A DNA stretch of 64,000 nucleotides. Source: Gemmatimonadota bacterium. GTDB taxonomy: Bacteria > Gemmatimonadota > Gemmatimonadetes > Longimicrobiales > Gaopeijiaceae. The stretch lies in assembly GCA_003562075.1 (NCBI GenBank), contig PWWP01000345.1, positions 28,347-92,346 on the forward strand, read 5' to 3'. The notes beneath the pieces are model-generated. The model did not search any database and was not told where the DNA came from. It saw only the letters and a list, made by a program, of their open reading frames with translations. Within the stretch, counting starts at the first letter, position 1. Each line of letters begins with the position of its first letter. Shown piece after piece: positions 9,569 through 18,424 of the stretch. The position numbers and the translations under genes are program-made.

Positions 9569-10908
9569 GCAATCGTCGACTCCCAGTCGTGGCCGTGGTC
9601 GGACGCCCCAATGTAGGGAAGTCCACACTCTTCAATCGGGTCCTGGGAGAACGAGCGGCCATCGTCGACGATCAGCCCGGGGTGACCCGGGACCGAAACT
9701 TTGCCCGGGCAGATTGGGCAGGCCGGGAGTTCTTCGTCGTGGACACCGGCGGGGTCATCGAAGGAAGCGACCAACCGCTGGACCGGCAGGTGCGCCACCA
9801 GGCGCTGGCGGCCGTGGAGGAGGCGGATCTCATCCTCTTCGTGGTGGACGGGAAGGATGGCGTCCATCCATTGGATGAGCGGCTTCCCTCCGTCCTCCGG
9901 GATTCAGGCCGGCCCGTTCTGGTCGTGGCCAACAAGATGGACAATCTCCCCCGGGACCAGGCCCACCATGACTTCTGGCGGTTGGGTCTGGGAGAACCAG
10001 TCCCGGTGAGTGCAATCTCAGGGAAGGGCTCCGGAGACCTCCTGGACCGGGTCATCGCCGCCCTCCCCGAGACCTCCGATGTCCCCGACCCGCCGGAAGC
10101 CCTTCGGGTTGCCGTCATCGGCAAGCCCAACGTGGGAAAGTCCTCTTTTGTGAACCGCATGTTCGATGAGGACCGAATGGTGGTGAGTGACGTTCCGGGA
10201 ACCACACGGGACCCAGTGGACTCCACCCTTCGATACCACGGCCGGGAACTCATCTTCGTGGACACGGCGGGCCTCCGTCGTCAATCCCGGATCTCGGAGG
10301 CCGTGGAATACTATTCTTCCCTTCGAACAGCCCGAGTGGTTCGAGATGCCCACGTCTGTCTGGTCCTGGTGGATGCAGGAGAAGGTCTCCACCAACAGGA
10401 CCTGAAGATCCTGGAGAATGCCTGGGAAGCCGGGTGTGGGGTCATCCTGGCGGTGAACAAGTGGGACCTGGTGGACCACGCTGAGTTCCCCGTATCACAG
10501 ATGGAGCAGGCCCTCCGGTCTCGATCTCCTCTGCTGGCTTGGGTGCCGATCATCTTCATCTCGGCCCAGACAGGGCTGAGGGTCCGGAAAACCCTGGATC
10601 TCGTGCTCCAGGTCGCTGAGGAGCGGAACCGGCGAATCCCCACCCACGAAGTCAACGAGATCCTGACCAAGCTCTACCAAAGGCAGCCGCCCCCTCACTC
10701 CCGAGGTCGACAGATCCGGCTCCGCTACGGAACCCAGGCTGACACCGCGCCTCCTACCTTCGTCCTGTTCGCCAACCTGCACAGAGAAATCCCGGACCAC
10801 TACATTCGGTATCTCTACAACGGCTTTCGGAAGGCCTGGGGGTTCAAGGGGGTCCCCATTCGGATCCGCCTTCGCTCCTCCGCGTCCCGGGACCGGTCTA
10901 CTGCATGA
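9565..10908 (+). CDS. der: Ribosome biogenesis GTPase Der (EngA)
   Basis: Two tandem G domains (GRPNVGKSTLFNR; GKPNVGKSSFVNR) and C-terminal KH-like domain. Confidence 0.97.
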   Translation: MSNRRLPVVAVVGRPNVGKSTLFNRVLGERAAIVDDQPGVTRDRNFARADWAGREFFVVDTGGVIEGSDQPLDRQVRHQALAAVEEADLILFVVDGKDGVHPLDERLPSVLRDSGRPVLVVANKMDNLPRDQAHHDFWRLGLGEPVPVSAISGKGSGDLLDRVIAALPETSDVPDPPEALRVAVIGKPNVGKSSFVNRMFDEDRMVVSDVPGTTRDPVDSTLRYHGRELIFVDTAGLRRQSRISEAVEYYSSLRTARVVRDAHVCLVLVDAGEGLHQQDLKILENAWEAGCGVILAVNKWDLVDHAEFPVSQMEQALRSRSPLLAWVPIIFISAQTGLRVRKTLDLVLQVAEERNRRIPTHEVNEILTKLYQRQPPPHSRGRQIRLRYGTQADTAPPTFVLFANLHREIPDHYIRYLYNGFRKAWGFKGVPIRIRLRSSASRDRSTA

Positions 10909-11558
10909 TGGCCTATGGGCTTCTCCTCCTGGCCTATGTGGTAGGTGCCACGCCTTCCAGCCTCTGGATGGGAAGGGTAGTCTATGGAGTCGACCTTCGC
11001 CGGGAAGGGAGTGGGAACCTGGGCGCTACCAACACCTTCCGGGTCCTGGGATGGAAGGCAGCCCTCCCCGTGTTCCTGGCGGACATCCTGAAGGGATACC
11101 TTCCCGTGGCACTCTTCCCGGGAATCGCCGGTATCAACGGCGCCGGATGGGCTCTGGCCTTTGGTGCAGCTGCCATCCTGGGACACGTCTTCTCCTTCTG
11201 GGTGGGCTTCCGAGGAGGAAAGGGCGTAGCCACCAGCACGGGCGTCTTCCTGGCTCTCGCACCGTTGGCCCTCCTCGCCGTTCTGGTGGTGTGGAGCGCC
11301 CTTGTGGCGACGACGCGGATCGTGTCGCTGGGATCGATCGCCGCGGCTGCCACACTGCCCGTTGCGATTCTTCTGGTCCCCAACGAAGGGGGAGCCTCGC
11401 TGGTACTCTTCGCCTCCGGACTCGCTCTTTTCGTCATCTGGGCCCATCGGGAGAACCTGGCCCGCTTGGCCAGGGGCGAGGAGGCCAGATTCGGAAGTCG
11501 AGCCTCACAGGACTCATCACCTGCAGGAGACAAACGGGAGGCCGCACATGACGGGTGA
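10905..11558 (+). CDS. plsY: Glycerol-3-phosphate acyltransferase PlsY
   Basis: GSGNLGATNTFRVLG and GHVFSFWVGFRGGKGVATSTGV motifs. Confidence 0.96.
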   Translation: MMAYGLLLLAYVVGATPSSLWMGRVVYGVDLRREGSGNLGATNTFRVLGWKAALPVFLADILKGYLPVALFPGIAGINGAGWALAFGAAAILGHVFSFWVGFRGGKGVATSTGVFLALAPLALLAVLVVWSALVATTRIVSLGSIAAAATLPVAILLVPNEGGASLVLFASGLALFVIWAHRENLARLARGEEARFGSRASQDSSPAGDKREAAHDG

Positions 11559-12624
11559 TCGGACCGCCGGTCCTTCCCCCGGGTCGAGGACGATTGAGAG
11601 CGCCGGGCCCGAATCCATTCGAGCCGCTGTCGTCGGCGCCGGAAGCTGGGGCACCGCGTTGGCACTACTCCTGGACCGGAATGGCCATGAAGTGCGGCTT
11701 TGGAGTCACAATCCCCATGTCGTGGATGAGATTGACGAGCATGGCGAGAATCGGAGCTACCTGCCCGGTATCCAGGTCCCGTCCAGCGTGTCAGTTGTCA
11801 CAGACATGGCATCCGCCCTGGAAGGCGCACAGGTCGTAGTTTCTGTGACACCTTCCCAGTACGTGGGTGAAGTCATGGCTCGTGCAGCTGCTCACCTGGA
11901 GCCGGACGCGCTGGTGGTGAGTGCGTCGAAGGGAATCGAGGTAAGCACGCTCCGACGGATGGACCAGGTACTGGCAGACCTTCTCCCGACCTCCTGCCAC
12001 GACCGGCTCTCGGTCCTCTCGGGCCCGTCCTTCGCAATTGAAGTTGCAGAGCAACGCCCAACGGCAGTGGTGGCGGCCAGCCGATCTCGGGAAGCTCGGC
12101 TGCGAACCCAGGAAATCTTCTCATCCCGTAATTTTCGAGTCTACACGAACCCGGACGTCATCGGCGTCGAGCTGGGCGGTGCGGTAAAGAACGTCATCGC
12201 CCTTGCAGCAGGTGTGGCCGCTGGCCTGGAGCTGGGAAGAAACACCCAAGCGGCCTTGATCACGCGCGGGTTGGCTGAGATGACTCGTCTCGGGATTGCG
12301 CTGGGAGCGAAGCCTTCCACCTTCTCCGGGCTCGCGGGCATGGGCGACCTGGTTCTGACTTGCACCGGTGAGATCTCCCGCAATCGAACGGTGGGCTCTC
12401 GGCTGGGCAGGGGAGAGGCGCTGGACGACATCCTGGCAGACATGCGAGCCGTAGCCGAAGGGGTGAGGACAGCCCCTGCTGTGCTGGCCCTGGCCCGGAA
12501 AGAGGGTGTGGAGATGCCTATCGCCAGCCAGGTCTGTCGAATGTTGGATGGAGAGGTGAAACCGCGTTCAGCAGTGGAGGAGCTCATGACTCGAGACCCG
12601 AAACCGGAGACGTGGAGTTCATGA
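11548..12624 (+). CDS. gpsA: NAD(P)+ glycerol-3-phosphate dehydrogenase
   Basis: AVVGAGSWGTALALLLDRNGHEVRLWSHN, ELGGAVKNVIALAAGVAAGL; start set at ATG 11548. Confidence 0.96.
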   Translation: MTGDRTAGPSPGSRTIESAGPESIRAAVVGAGSWGTALALLLDRNGHEVRLWSHNPHVVDEIDEHGENRSYLPGIQVPSSVSVVTDMASALEGAQVVVSVTPSQYVGEVMARAAAHLEPDALVVSASKGIEVSTLRRMDQVLADLLPTSCHDRLSVLSGPSFAIEVAEQRPTAVVAASRSREARLRTQEIFSSRNFRVYTNPDVIGVELGGAVKNVIALAAGVAAGLELGRNTQAALITRGLAEMTRLGIALGAKPSTFSGLAGMGDLVLTCTGEISRNRTVGSRLGRGEALDDILADMRAVAEGVRTAPAVLALARKEGVEMPIASQVCRMLDGEVKPRSAVEELMTRDPKPETWSS

Positions 12625-13013
12625 CGGACCCGACACCAGGCGATCCGCCTCCGCGGCGACCAGTGGCTCGGAAGGAGTACTACTCAATCGGAGAGGTATG
12701 TGAGCTCACGGGCTTGAAAGCCCATGTTCTCCGCTACTGGGAAACCCAGTTCCGAATCCTACAACCGGGAAAGAACCAAGCTGGGAATCGGGTCTATCGT
12801 CCCAGGGAAATCAAGCTGATCCTCCTCCTGAAATATCTGCTTCACGATCAGAAATACACCATCGAAGGTGCCCGCCAGCGACTGCATCAGATGCGACAGG
12901 AGGGAGACCCGGAAGACCACGCAGATGAGATCCTCTCATCGGATTTCTTGAGTGCCATGAAAGATGAGCTTCGGACGGTGCTGGACGTCCTGACCCTCCC
13001 TGAAAACACCTGA
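12621..13013 (+). CDS. MerR family transcriptional regulator (short)
   Basis: YYSIGEVCELTGLKAHVLRYWETQFRILQPGKNQAGNRVYRPREI. Confidence 0.9.
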   Translation: MTDPTPGDPPPRRPVARKEYYSIGEVCELTGLKAHVLRYWETQFRILQPGKNQAGNRVYRPREIKLILLLKYLLHDQKYTIEGARQRLHQMRQEGDPEDHADEILSSDFLSAMKDELRTVLDVLTLPENT

Positions 13014-13064
13014 TCCCGGCCTGCGTTCTCGGACCTTCGTGATCAAACCCAAATGCCGTTCTAT

Positions 13065-13814
13065 ATGAATATCCTCTGCACCAATGATGACGGTTACCTG
13101 GCCACCGGACTCCGGGTTCTGGCCTCCGCAGCCCGGAATCTGGGGAACGTGACGATCGTTGCTCCGGACCGGGAACAGAGCGCCACCAGCCACTCCCTGA
13201 CACTCCACCACCCCCTCCGAAGTCGCCGTGCCGCTGACGGCGCCCTTGTGGTGGACGGCACCCCGACGGACTGTGTGATCTTGGCTGTGAACGCCCTCAT
13301 GGATCATCGCCCCGACATCTGCTTTTCCGGGGTGAACCACGGGGCCAACATGGGTGAGGATGTACTCTATTCGGGCACGGTGGCCGCGGCCATGGAGGCC
13401 ACCGTCCTGGGAATCCCATCGGTAGCGGTATCCTATGCCGGACCCGAATTCGAATCCATCGAAGCTTGGGAAGCCCCCCTGGCAGACCTCCTGGTGGGGG
13501 TCGTCGAGCGATCCGACTTCCCCACGTCCACTCTCCTGAATGTCAATCTCCCCCCCATCTCTCCAAGCGACATCAAGGGAGTAAGGGTAACCTCTTTAGG
13601 AGAAAGGAGATACTCGGAGTCACTCACCCGGTCTCGCGATCCCAGCGGGAAGGAGTACTACTGGATTGGAGGGGGAGCCCGGGAGTGGAAAGGTGACGGG
13701 GATTCGGACTTTCGGGCTATCCATGAGGGGTACATTTCGGTGACTCCCCTTCACCTGGACCTGACCAACTACTCGCTTCTGGAGGAGATTCGAGGGTGGA
13801 ACCTGGATCTGTAG
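13065..13814 (+). CDS. surE: 5'/3'-nucleotidase SurE
   Basis: MNILCTNDDGYLATGL..; GVNHGANMGEDVLYSGTVAAAMEA; start set at ATG 13065. Confidence 0.96.
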   Translation: MNILCTNDDGYLATGLRVLASAARNLGNVTIVAPDREQSATSHSLTLHHPLRSRRAADGALVVDGTPTDCVILAVNALMDHRPDICFSGVNHGANMGEDVLYSGTVAAAMEATVLGIPSVAVSYAGPEFESIEAWEAPLADLLVGVVERSDFPTSTLLNVNLPPISPSDIKGVRVTSLGERRYSESLTRSRDPSGKEYYWIGGGAREWKGDGDSDFRAIHEGYISVTPLHLDLTNYSLLEEIRGWNLDL

Positions 13815-14470
13815 ACGACTTCCGATACGTGGGCGCCCGCCGGCGACTCATCGAGGCCATTCGGGCCTCAGGAATCGACGACCTGGAGATCCTTCGCCAC
13901 TTCGATCAGGTTCCTCGACATCTCTTCATCCCGGAAGGGATGCTCCACCGCGCGTACGATGACGCTCCGGTCCCCATCGGATTCGGGCAGACTGCATCCC
14001 AGCCTTCCCTCCAGGCCTTCTACCTGCACCTCCTTCGCCCCAACCCCGAAGACAGGATCCTGGAAGTCGGAACCGGGAGCGGGTTCCTTACGGCCCTTCT
14101 GGCCCTCATGGGTGATCGAGTCTACTCGGTGGAACGCATCCGAGGTCTTTCGTCCCGGGCTCGAAAGGTCTTGGACGCCATGGGGTTCCAGAATGTGGCG
14201 CTCATGACGGGAGACGGGACCATCGGATGGAGAAAATTTGCCCCGTATCAGGTCATCACCGTGGCCGCTGCGTCGCCTGAGGTCCCGCATGCCCTGGTGG
14301 ATCAGTTGGCTGAAGGTGGCCGGCTCCTGATCCCGGTAGGAGAACGGGAGGTCCAGGACCTCCTCCTCATCCGAAGACGAGAAGGGGAGATACTCCAGGA
14401 GAGCGTCCGGGAGGGGTGCACTTTCGTGCCCCTCCTGGGCCGCTATGGATGGGATGAGGACGGAGGGTGA
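13796..14470 (+). CDS. pcm: Protein-L-isoaspartate O-methyltransferase
   Basis: HLFIPEGMLHRAYDDAPVPIGFGQTASQPS; ILEVGTGSGFLTALLA. Confidence 0.95.
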   Translation: MEPGSVDDFRYVGARRRLIEAIRASGIDDLEILRHFDQVPRHLFIPEGMLHRAYDDAPVPIGFGQTASQPSLQAFYLHLLRPNPEDRILEVGTGSGFLTALLALMGDRVYSVERIRGLSSRARKVLDAMGFQNVALMTGDGTIGWRKFAPYQVITVAAASPEVPHALVDQLAEGGRLLIPVGEREVQDLLLIRRREGEILQESVREGCTFVPLLGRYGWDEDGG

Positions 14471-14597
14471 CGTTCCGATCAGTTCGGTCCGGGATTCGGC
14501 AACTCCCGGTGCAACCATCGAGGAAGGCCCATATATTCTGGTTCAGTGGAACCGACGGAAGTTGAACCCCTTCCAAACCCGGGAGTACGGAACCTCC

Positions 14598-15071
14598 ATG
14601 TCTTTGAGATCGAATGACCGTGCAGGTGATCACGGCCGCCCCACTGGCCTCGGTGATGACGACGGGGATGAAGGAGAAGTCCAGCATCCACGATCCGATC
14701 GACTCCCACCGCCAGCCTTCCCACCCGGTCAACGGAGAGCCTGGGTACATAGGCCCAGGACCAGAGAGGGGGAACCGCAGGACCAGGGAGGGGCGATCCC
14801 CGACGATGCCTTCTTCTCTCCTCACGACCCTCTCCGCCGAATAGAGGACCTCCACGCCCACGGCGGGCAGTCGGCGGAGGAAGAGGCTCCCGAGCGCCAC
14901 CTGAGTGACGAGGAAGTGGCAACACTCCTGGAGCAGTTGGCCAGGGAGATCCGCAACTACGAGGGAGGGCGGTTCCTCTGGAAGGCCGGTGTGCCCCCCT
15001 TGGAAGGGGCCATCCGAGGCCTGATCTCCGGGTATCTTCGATTGGGGCGAAGGGAAGGGGAGCGAAACTGA
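14598..15071 (+). CDS. Hypothetical acidic/Pro-rich protein with helical C-terminal domain
   Basis: Open frame with coding-like C-terminus HLSDEEVATLLEQLAREIRNYEGGRFLWKAGVPPLEGAIRGLISGYLRLG; start uncertain. Confidence 0.5.
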   Translation: MSLRSNDRAGDHGRPTGLGDDDGDEGEVQHPRSDRLPPPAFPPGQRRAWVHRPRTREGEPQDQGGAIPDDAFFSPHDPLRRIEDLHAHGGQSAEEEAPERHLSDEEVATLLEQLAREIRNYEGGRFLWKAGVPPLEGAIRGLISGYLRLGRREGERN

Positions 15072-15121
15072 TTCCGGCCCTTCAACGGAAGGTCGCACCT
15101 GCGTACTTTACTTCTGCTTTC

Positions 15122-15195
15122 GTCCTCGTAGCTCAGGTGGATAGAGCGGCTGCCTCCTAAGCAGCAGGCCCCAGGTTCGAGTCCTGGCGAGGACG
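15122..15195 (+). tRNA. tRNA-Arg(CCT)
   Basis: Acceptor gtcctcg/cgaggac, anticodon loop ctcctaa, T-arm ggttcgagtcc; CCA not encoded. Confidence 0.95.
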
Positions 15196-15196
15196 C

Positions 15197-16012
15197 TCAA
15201 CTATACTCGTCCACCCCCGACAAGATCCTGGGGAGGGCCACTCCCGCCCCTTCCCGAATCTGCCATTGAGCCAGCCGGCTCAGCGGCGTCTCTTCCGGAT
15301 TCACCTCCACGATGGATCCTCCACCCTGGGCCGTTGCCTGAGGGATGGACGCTGCCGGGTGCACGACGGCACTCGTACCCGCGACCAGGCATACCTGGGC
15401 TCGGGCTGCTGCCTCGAAGGCGGCGTTCAAGACACCCTGATCCAACATTTCGCCGAACCAGACCACCGCAGGACGAAGGAGTGCCCCACAGGTGCGGCAG
15501 GAGGGAAGGGTGGCTTCCGAACTCGTATCCACCCGGTCCCTGTTTCGCTCCCGGTAGCTGCATCGACTGCACCGGAGGGTCAGGATATCTCCATGCAGAT
15601 GGAGCATGCGATCTTGAGCCCCTGAGCTGCCCCGAGCCTTCTCTTGGGTACTCACTTCCTCCAGGGCTCGGGCATGGAGCCCGTCCACATTCTGCGTCAC
15701 CAGGACGGCATCGTTCCGGTGGAGAAGAAACCTGGCAATAGCGTAATGACCGGGATTGGGGTGGCAGTCCAGGACAGCCTGACGCCGCATATCGTACCAG
15801 CTCCAGACAAGGCAGGGATCCCGCTGAAAGGCACCTGGGGTGGCAAGGTCTTCCGGACGATAGTGCTTCCAGAGGCCCTCCACCGGGTCCCGGAAGGTCG
15901 GCACCCCCGAGTCGGCACTCACGCCAGCCCCAGTCAGAATCACGACGCCTCGGGCACGGCGGATCGCCTGAGTCGCCTCAAGCCCCACATCGGACGGTCT
16001 GCCCTCAGCCAC
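15197..16012 (-). CDS. cobB: Sir2-family NAD-dependent protein deacylase
   Basis: GAGVSADSGVPTFRD, TQNVDGLH, CSRCSY..CRTC zinc site, GTSAVVHPAA. Confidence 0.95.
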   Translation of the reverse strand: MAEGRPSDVGLEATQAIRRARGVVILTGAGVSADSGVPTFRDPVEGLWKHYRPEDLATPGAFQRDPCLVWSWYDMRRQAVLDCHPNPGHYAIARFLLHRNDAVLVTQNVDGLHARALEEVSTQEKARGSSGAQDRMLHLHGDILTLRCSRCSYRERNRDRVDTSSEATLPSCRTCGALLRPAVVWFGEMLDQGVLNAAFEAAARAQVCLVAGTSAVVHPAASIPQATAQGGGSIVEVNPEETPLSRLAQWQIREGAGVALPRILSGVDEYS

Positions 16013-16385
16013 GGAGGAAGGCCCCAGCCAGGAGAGCCCAGCCTGCGAGGAATGCCAGCCCCCCTAGAGGGGTTATCATACCAAGACGGCCAACACCCGT
16101 AATGGCAAGTAGATACAAGGACCCGGAAAACACCAGGGTCCCCATGATGAACAGCCAACCCGAGGCCACAGCCAACCCGCCGTGTAGGTGACCCGCCAAG
16201 GCCACCACGAGGAGAAGAGCGAGGGCGTGCGTGGTCTGATACCGAATACCGATCTCGAACACCTCCAGCGCCCTGGGCTCCAGCCGTCCCTCCAACGCAT
16301 GAGCCCCAAAGGCTCCCAGCGCTACCGCCAGGAGAGCCAGGACCGCACCCAGAACCCCGAACAGTCGAACCATGCCGTCGTCCAT
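16005..16385 (-). CDS. DUF423 membrane protein
   Basis: LGAFGAHALEGRLEPRALEVFEIGIRYQTTHALALL; start set at 16385. Confidence 0.88.
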   Translation of the reverse strand: MDDGMVRLFGVLGAVLALLAVALGAFGAHALEGRLEPRALEVFEIGIRYQTTHALALLLVVALAGHLHGGLAVASGWLFIMGTLVFSGSLYLLAITGVGRLGMITPLGGLAFLAGWALLAGAFLRG

Positions 16386-16580
16386 GATCAACCTACCTCC
16401 CCCCCAGGGACTCCTGCGCTTCGGCCGGAATCGGCCGAGTAGCATCGCTTGAGGTCATTCTTCGCACCATAGCCCGGAAGGTTCCATGGCCCCCACAAGT
16501 CCGTTGCCTTACCTGAGAATCCGTTGACCAGGGTAGGCACATGGCATATGTTTTCGGGTCTATACGCCCGTTGCATGCTC

Positions 16581-16620
16581 GCGAGGGGTCCGGACGAGAA
16601 AACGTCGCCGGACCCCTCGC
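16581..16620. repeat. Perfect 13 bp inverted repeat in divergent intergenic region, 24 nt before ATG of the YfgM-like gene
   Basis: gcgaggggtccgg-acgagaaaacgtcg-ccggacccctcgc read directly. Confidence 0.7.
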
Positions 16621-16644
16621 TCCACTGAACCCCATGTCGTTCGA

Positions 16645-17340
16645 ATGGCCAAGCAACGCCCCTCGTCTCCCAAGTCCTCCCCAACCGGAAGTGCGGACGA
16701 CGCATTCAGCGCCCGGGTCCTCCAGTTCGTGGCATGGGCCCGGAACCGCACCGAGGTACTCATCGCCGCCATAGTGGTGGCGGTCCTCCTGGTGGGTGGT
16801 ACCGTCTATTATTTCCAGCAACGGTCCGCACAGCTGGACCGGGCGGCTGCTGAGATTCAGGAAATCCAGCAGACCCTTGCTTTCACCGAAGCAGGCGAGG
16901 CCACAAACCGACTCCGGGAATTTCTGGCGCAGTTCGGGGGAACGCCATACGGGATCGAGGCACGCTTGGCGCTGGCTGAGATCCTACTCGACGAAGGCGA
17001 TTCAGAAGAGGCTGTCGCCGTCCTTTCGGAGGTGGCACCATCCTTCCGAAACCCACTCAGAGTTCAGGCCACCGAACTCCTGGCAGTCGCTCACGAGGCA
17101 GCGGAGGACTGGGAGGCAGCCGCTGAGGTCCACTCCCAGATCCTGGAGCGAGCCGAGCTCCGGTTCCAGCGCCGTGACGCTGCCCAGGGACTGGCTCGGA
17201 GCTACCTGGCGCTGGGAGACACCTCCGCGGCTGTGGACGCCTATCGACGAACCATCAGCGAGTTGGATGAGGACGATGACGAGAGCCGGAATTACTTCGA
17301 GATGCGTCTGGCCGAGCTGACTGGCGGCGCACCGGAGTAG
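16645..17340 (+). CDS. TM-anchored tetratricopeptide protein (YfgM-like)
   Basis: Single TM VLIAAIVVAVLLVGGTVYYF followed by TPR-like repeats. Confidence 0.75.
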   Translation: MAKQRPSSPKSSPTGSADDAFSARVLQFVAWARNRTEVLIAAIVVAVLLVGGTVYYFQQRSAQLDRAAAEIQEIQQTLAFTEAGEATNRLREFLAQFGGTPYGIEARLALAEILLDEGDSEEAVAVLSEVAPSFRNPLRVQATELLAVAHEAAEDWEAAAEVHSQILERAELRFQRRDAAQGLARSYLALGDTSAAVDAYRRTISELDEDDDESRNYFEMRLAELTGGAPE

Positions 17341-17377
17341 GCACCGCACTTCGTCATCTCATCCCCACAGGGGATCG

Positions 17378-17414
17378 CGCCCCGGAGGAGAGCTTCTTCC
17401 TCCGGGGCGTTTTC
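17378..17414 (+). terminator. Rho-independent terminator
   Basis: cgccccggagga-gagcttct-tcctccggggcg then ttttc: perfect 12 bp stem and T-run, 38 nt after the YfgM-like stop. Confidence 0.9.
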
Positions 17415-17437
17415 TGTATGTGCCTGAGTGACGGACT

Positions 17438-17483
17438 TCACCTCGGTGCTTGGACGACGACGTAATCACCTCGGGGCTTGAAC
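17438..17483. repeat. Imperfect direct repeat, two 18-mers with 28 bp period
   Basis: TCACCTCGGTGCTTGGAC (17438) and TCACCTCGGGGCTTGAAC (17466), 16/18 identical. Confidence 0.6.
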
Positions 17484-17666
17484 AGAGACGGAAGCCGCGC
17501 TTCGGCTGGCGCGGTGTACGATGGAGGCCCACCAGCCTCCACGAGCGGGACAGAATCACCAGGGCCAGTTCATTGCAGGAAGCTTCGACGGGACGGGACT
17601 GGGGGGGCTGGATCCAATACTCATGTGGACCGGGCAGGGGTTTTCCACATCCAATCCCCAGGGTCT

Positions 17667-17682
17667 CATAATGTATATTATG
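17667..17682. promoter_or_regulatory. AT-rich palindrome CATAAT-GTAT-ATTATG in GC-rich intergenic region
   Basis: Direct reading; AT-rich island in otherwise high-GC intergenic DNA. Confidence 0.45.
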
Positions 17683-17731
17683 TAAAGTACGAGAGGAGCG
17701 AACCAGAATCCTTCCCCCGAGAACCCATCCC

Positions 17732-18418
17732 CTACCGCCGGGTCGATGAGCCCGAGATCGTCGACGAAATCCGCTCCTGGAGCTGGACGGAAAGAGGCGA
17801 ACCCGATAGATCCCTCAGTCGGGTTGCCAGGAGCCGTTCGAAGCCTGGCAATCGAGCCTCCCGTTCCTCCCGATCGGTGATGGCCTCAAACTGGAGCGGC
17901 CGACCAAATGCCAGCCGGATCCGGGCCCCAGGCTGAGGAAGGGCCAGCCATCGAGGCCAGTACTGGAAAGTCCCGCCAACGCCGACAGGCACGATCGGAA
18001 CACCCGCTCGGAGGGCCAGGTGAAGGGTCCCTCGCCGAAATGGATAGATGGAACCGTCCCAGCTCCGTTCTCCTTCCGGGTAGATGCACACCCCTTCCCC
18101 TCGATCCAGGAGGCGGAGGGCGACCCTGACGCATTGGGGATCTACCTGGTACCGTCGCACCGGAAAGGCGCCAATCCTCGGCAATAACCACCGGACACCA
18201 GGCACCCCGAACTGGGTGCTCTTGGTCATGGAGTGGACACTCCGGGGGCAGCAGGACTGGACCAGGAAGGGGTCCACGACACTCTGGTGATTCGGAAGGA
18301 TGAGGAAGGGCCCCTTCATGGGGACATTGTCCAACCCCTCCACCTCGATCCGCGCCGTGGCTCGCAGAAACCAGCGAGTCGGGTGTGCCAGCGTCCAATA
18401 GAGAGGGTGCGTGGCCAT
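17732..18418 (-). CDS. plsC: 1-acyl-sn-glycerol-3-phosphate acyltransferase PlsC-like
   Basis: NHQSVVD (HX4D), FPVRR, YPEGERS motifs. Confidence 0.9.
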   Translation of the reverse strand: MATHPLYWTLAHPTRWFLRATARIEVEGLDNVPMKGPFLILPNHQSVVDPFLVQSCCPRSVHSMTKSTQFGVPGVRWLLPRIGAFPVRRYQVDPQCVRVALRLLDRGEGVCIYPEGERSWDGSIYPFRRGTLHLALRAGVPIVPVGVGGTFQYWPRWLALPQPGARIRLAFGRPLQFEAITDREEREARLPGFERLLATRLRDLSGSPLSVQLQERISSTISGSSTRR

Positions 18419-18424
18419 GAACCG

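Noticed and set aside
15122-15197. tRNA-Arg abutting cobB as an integration site
   Set aside because: tRNA is intact, cobB is a complete convergent gene, and no duplicated tRNA 3' end was noticed.
17438-17483. Possible CRISPR-like repeat pair
   Set aside because: Only two imperfect units, spacer of 10 nt, no cas genes; reported only as a direct repeat.
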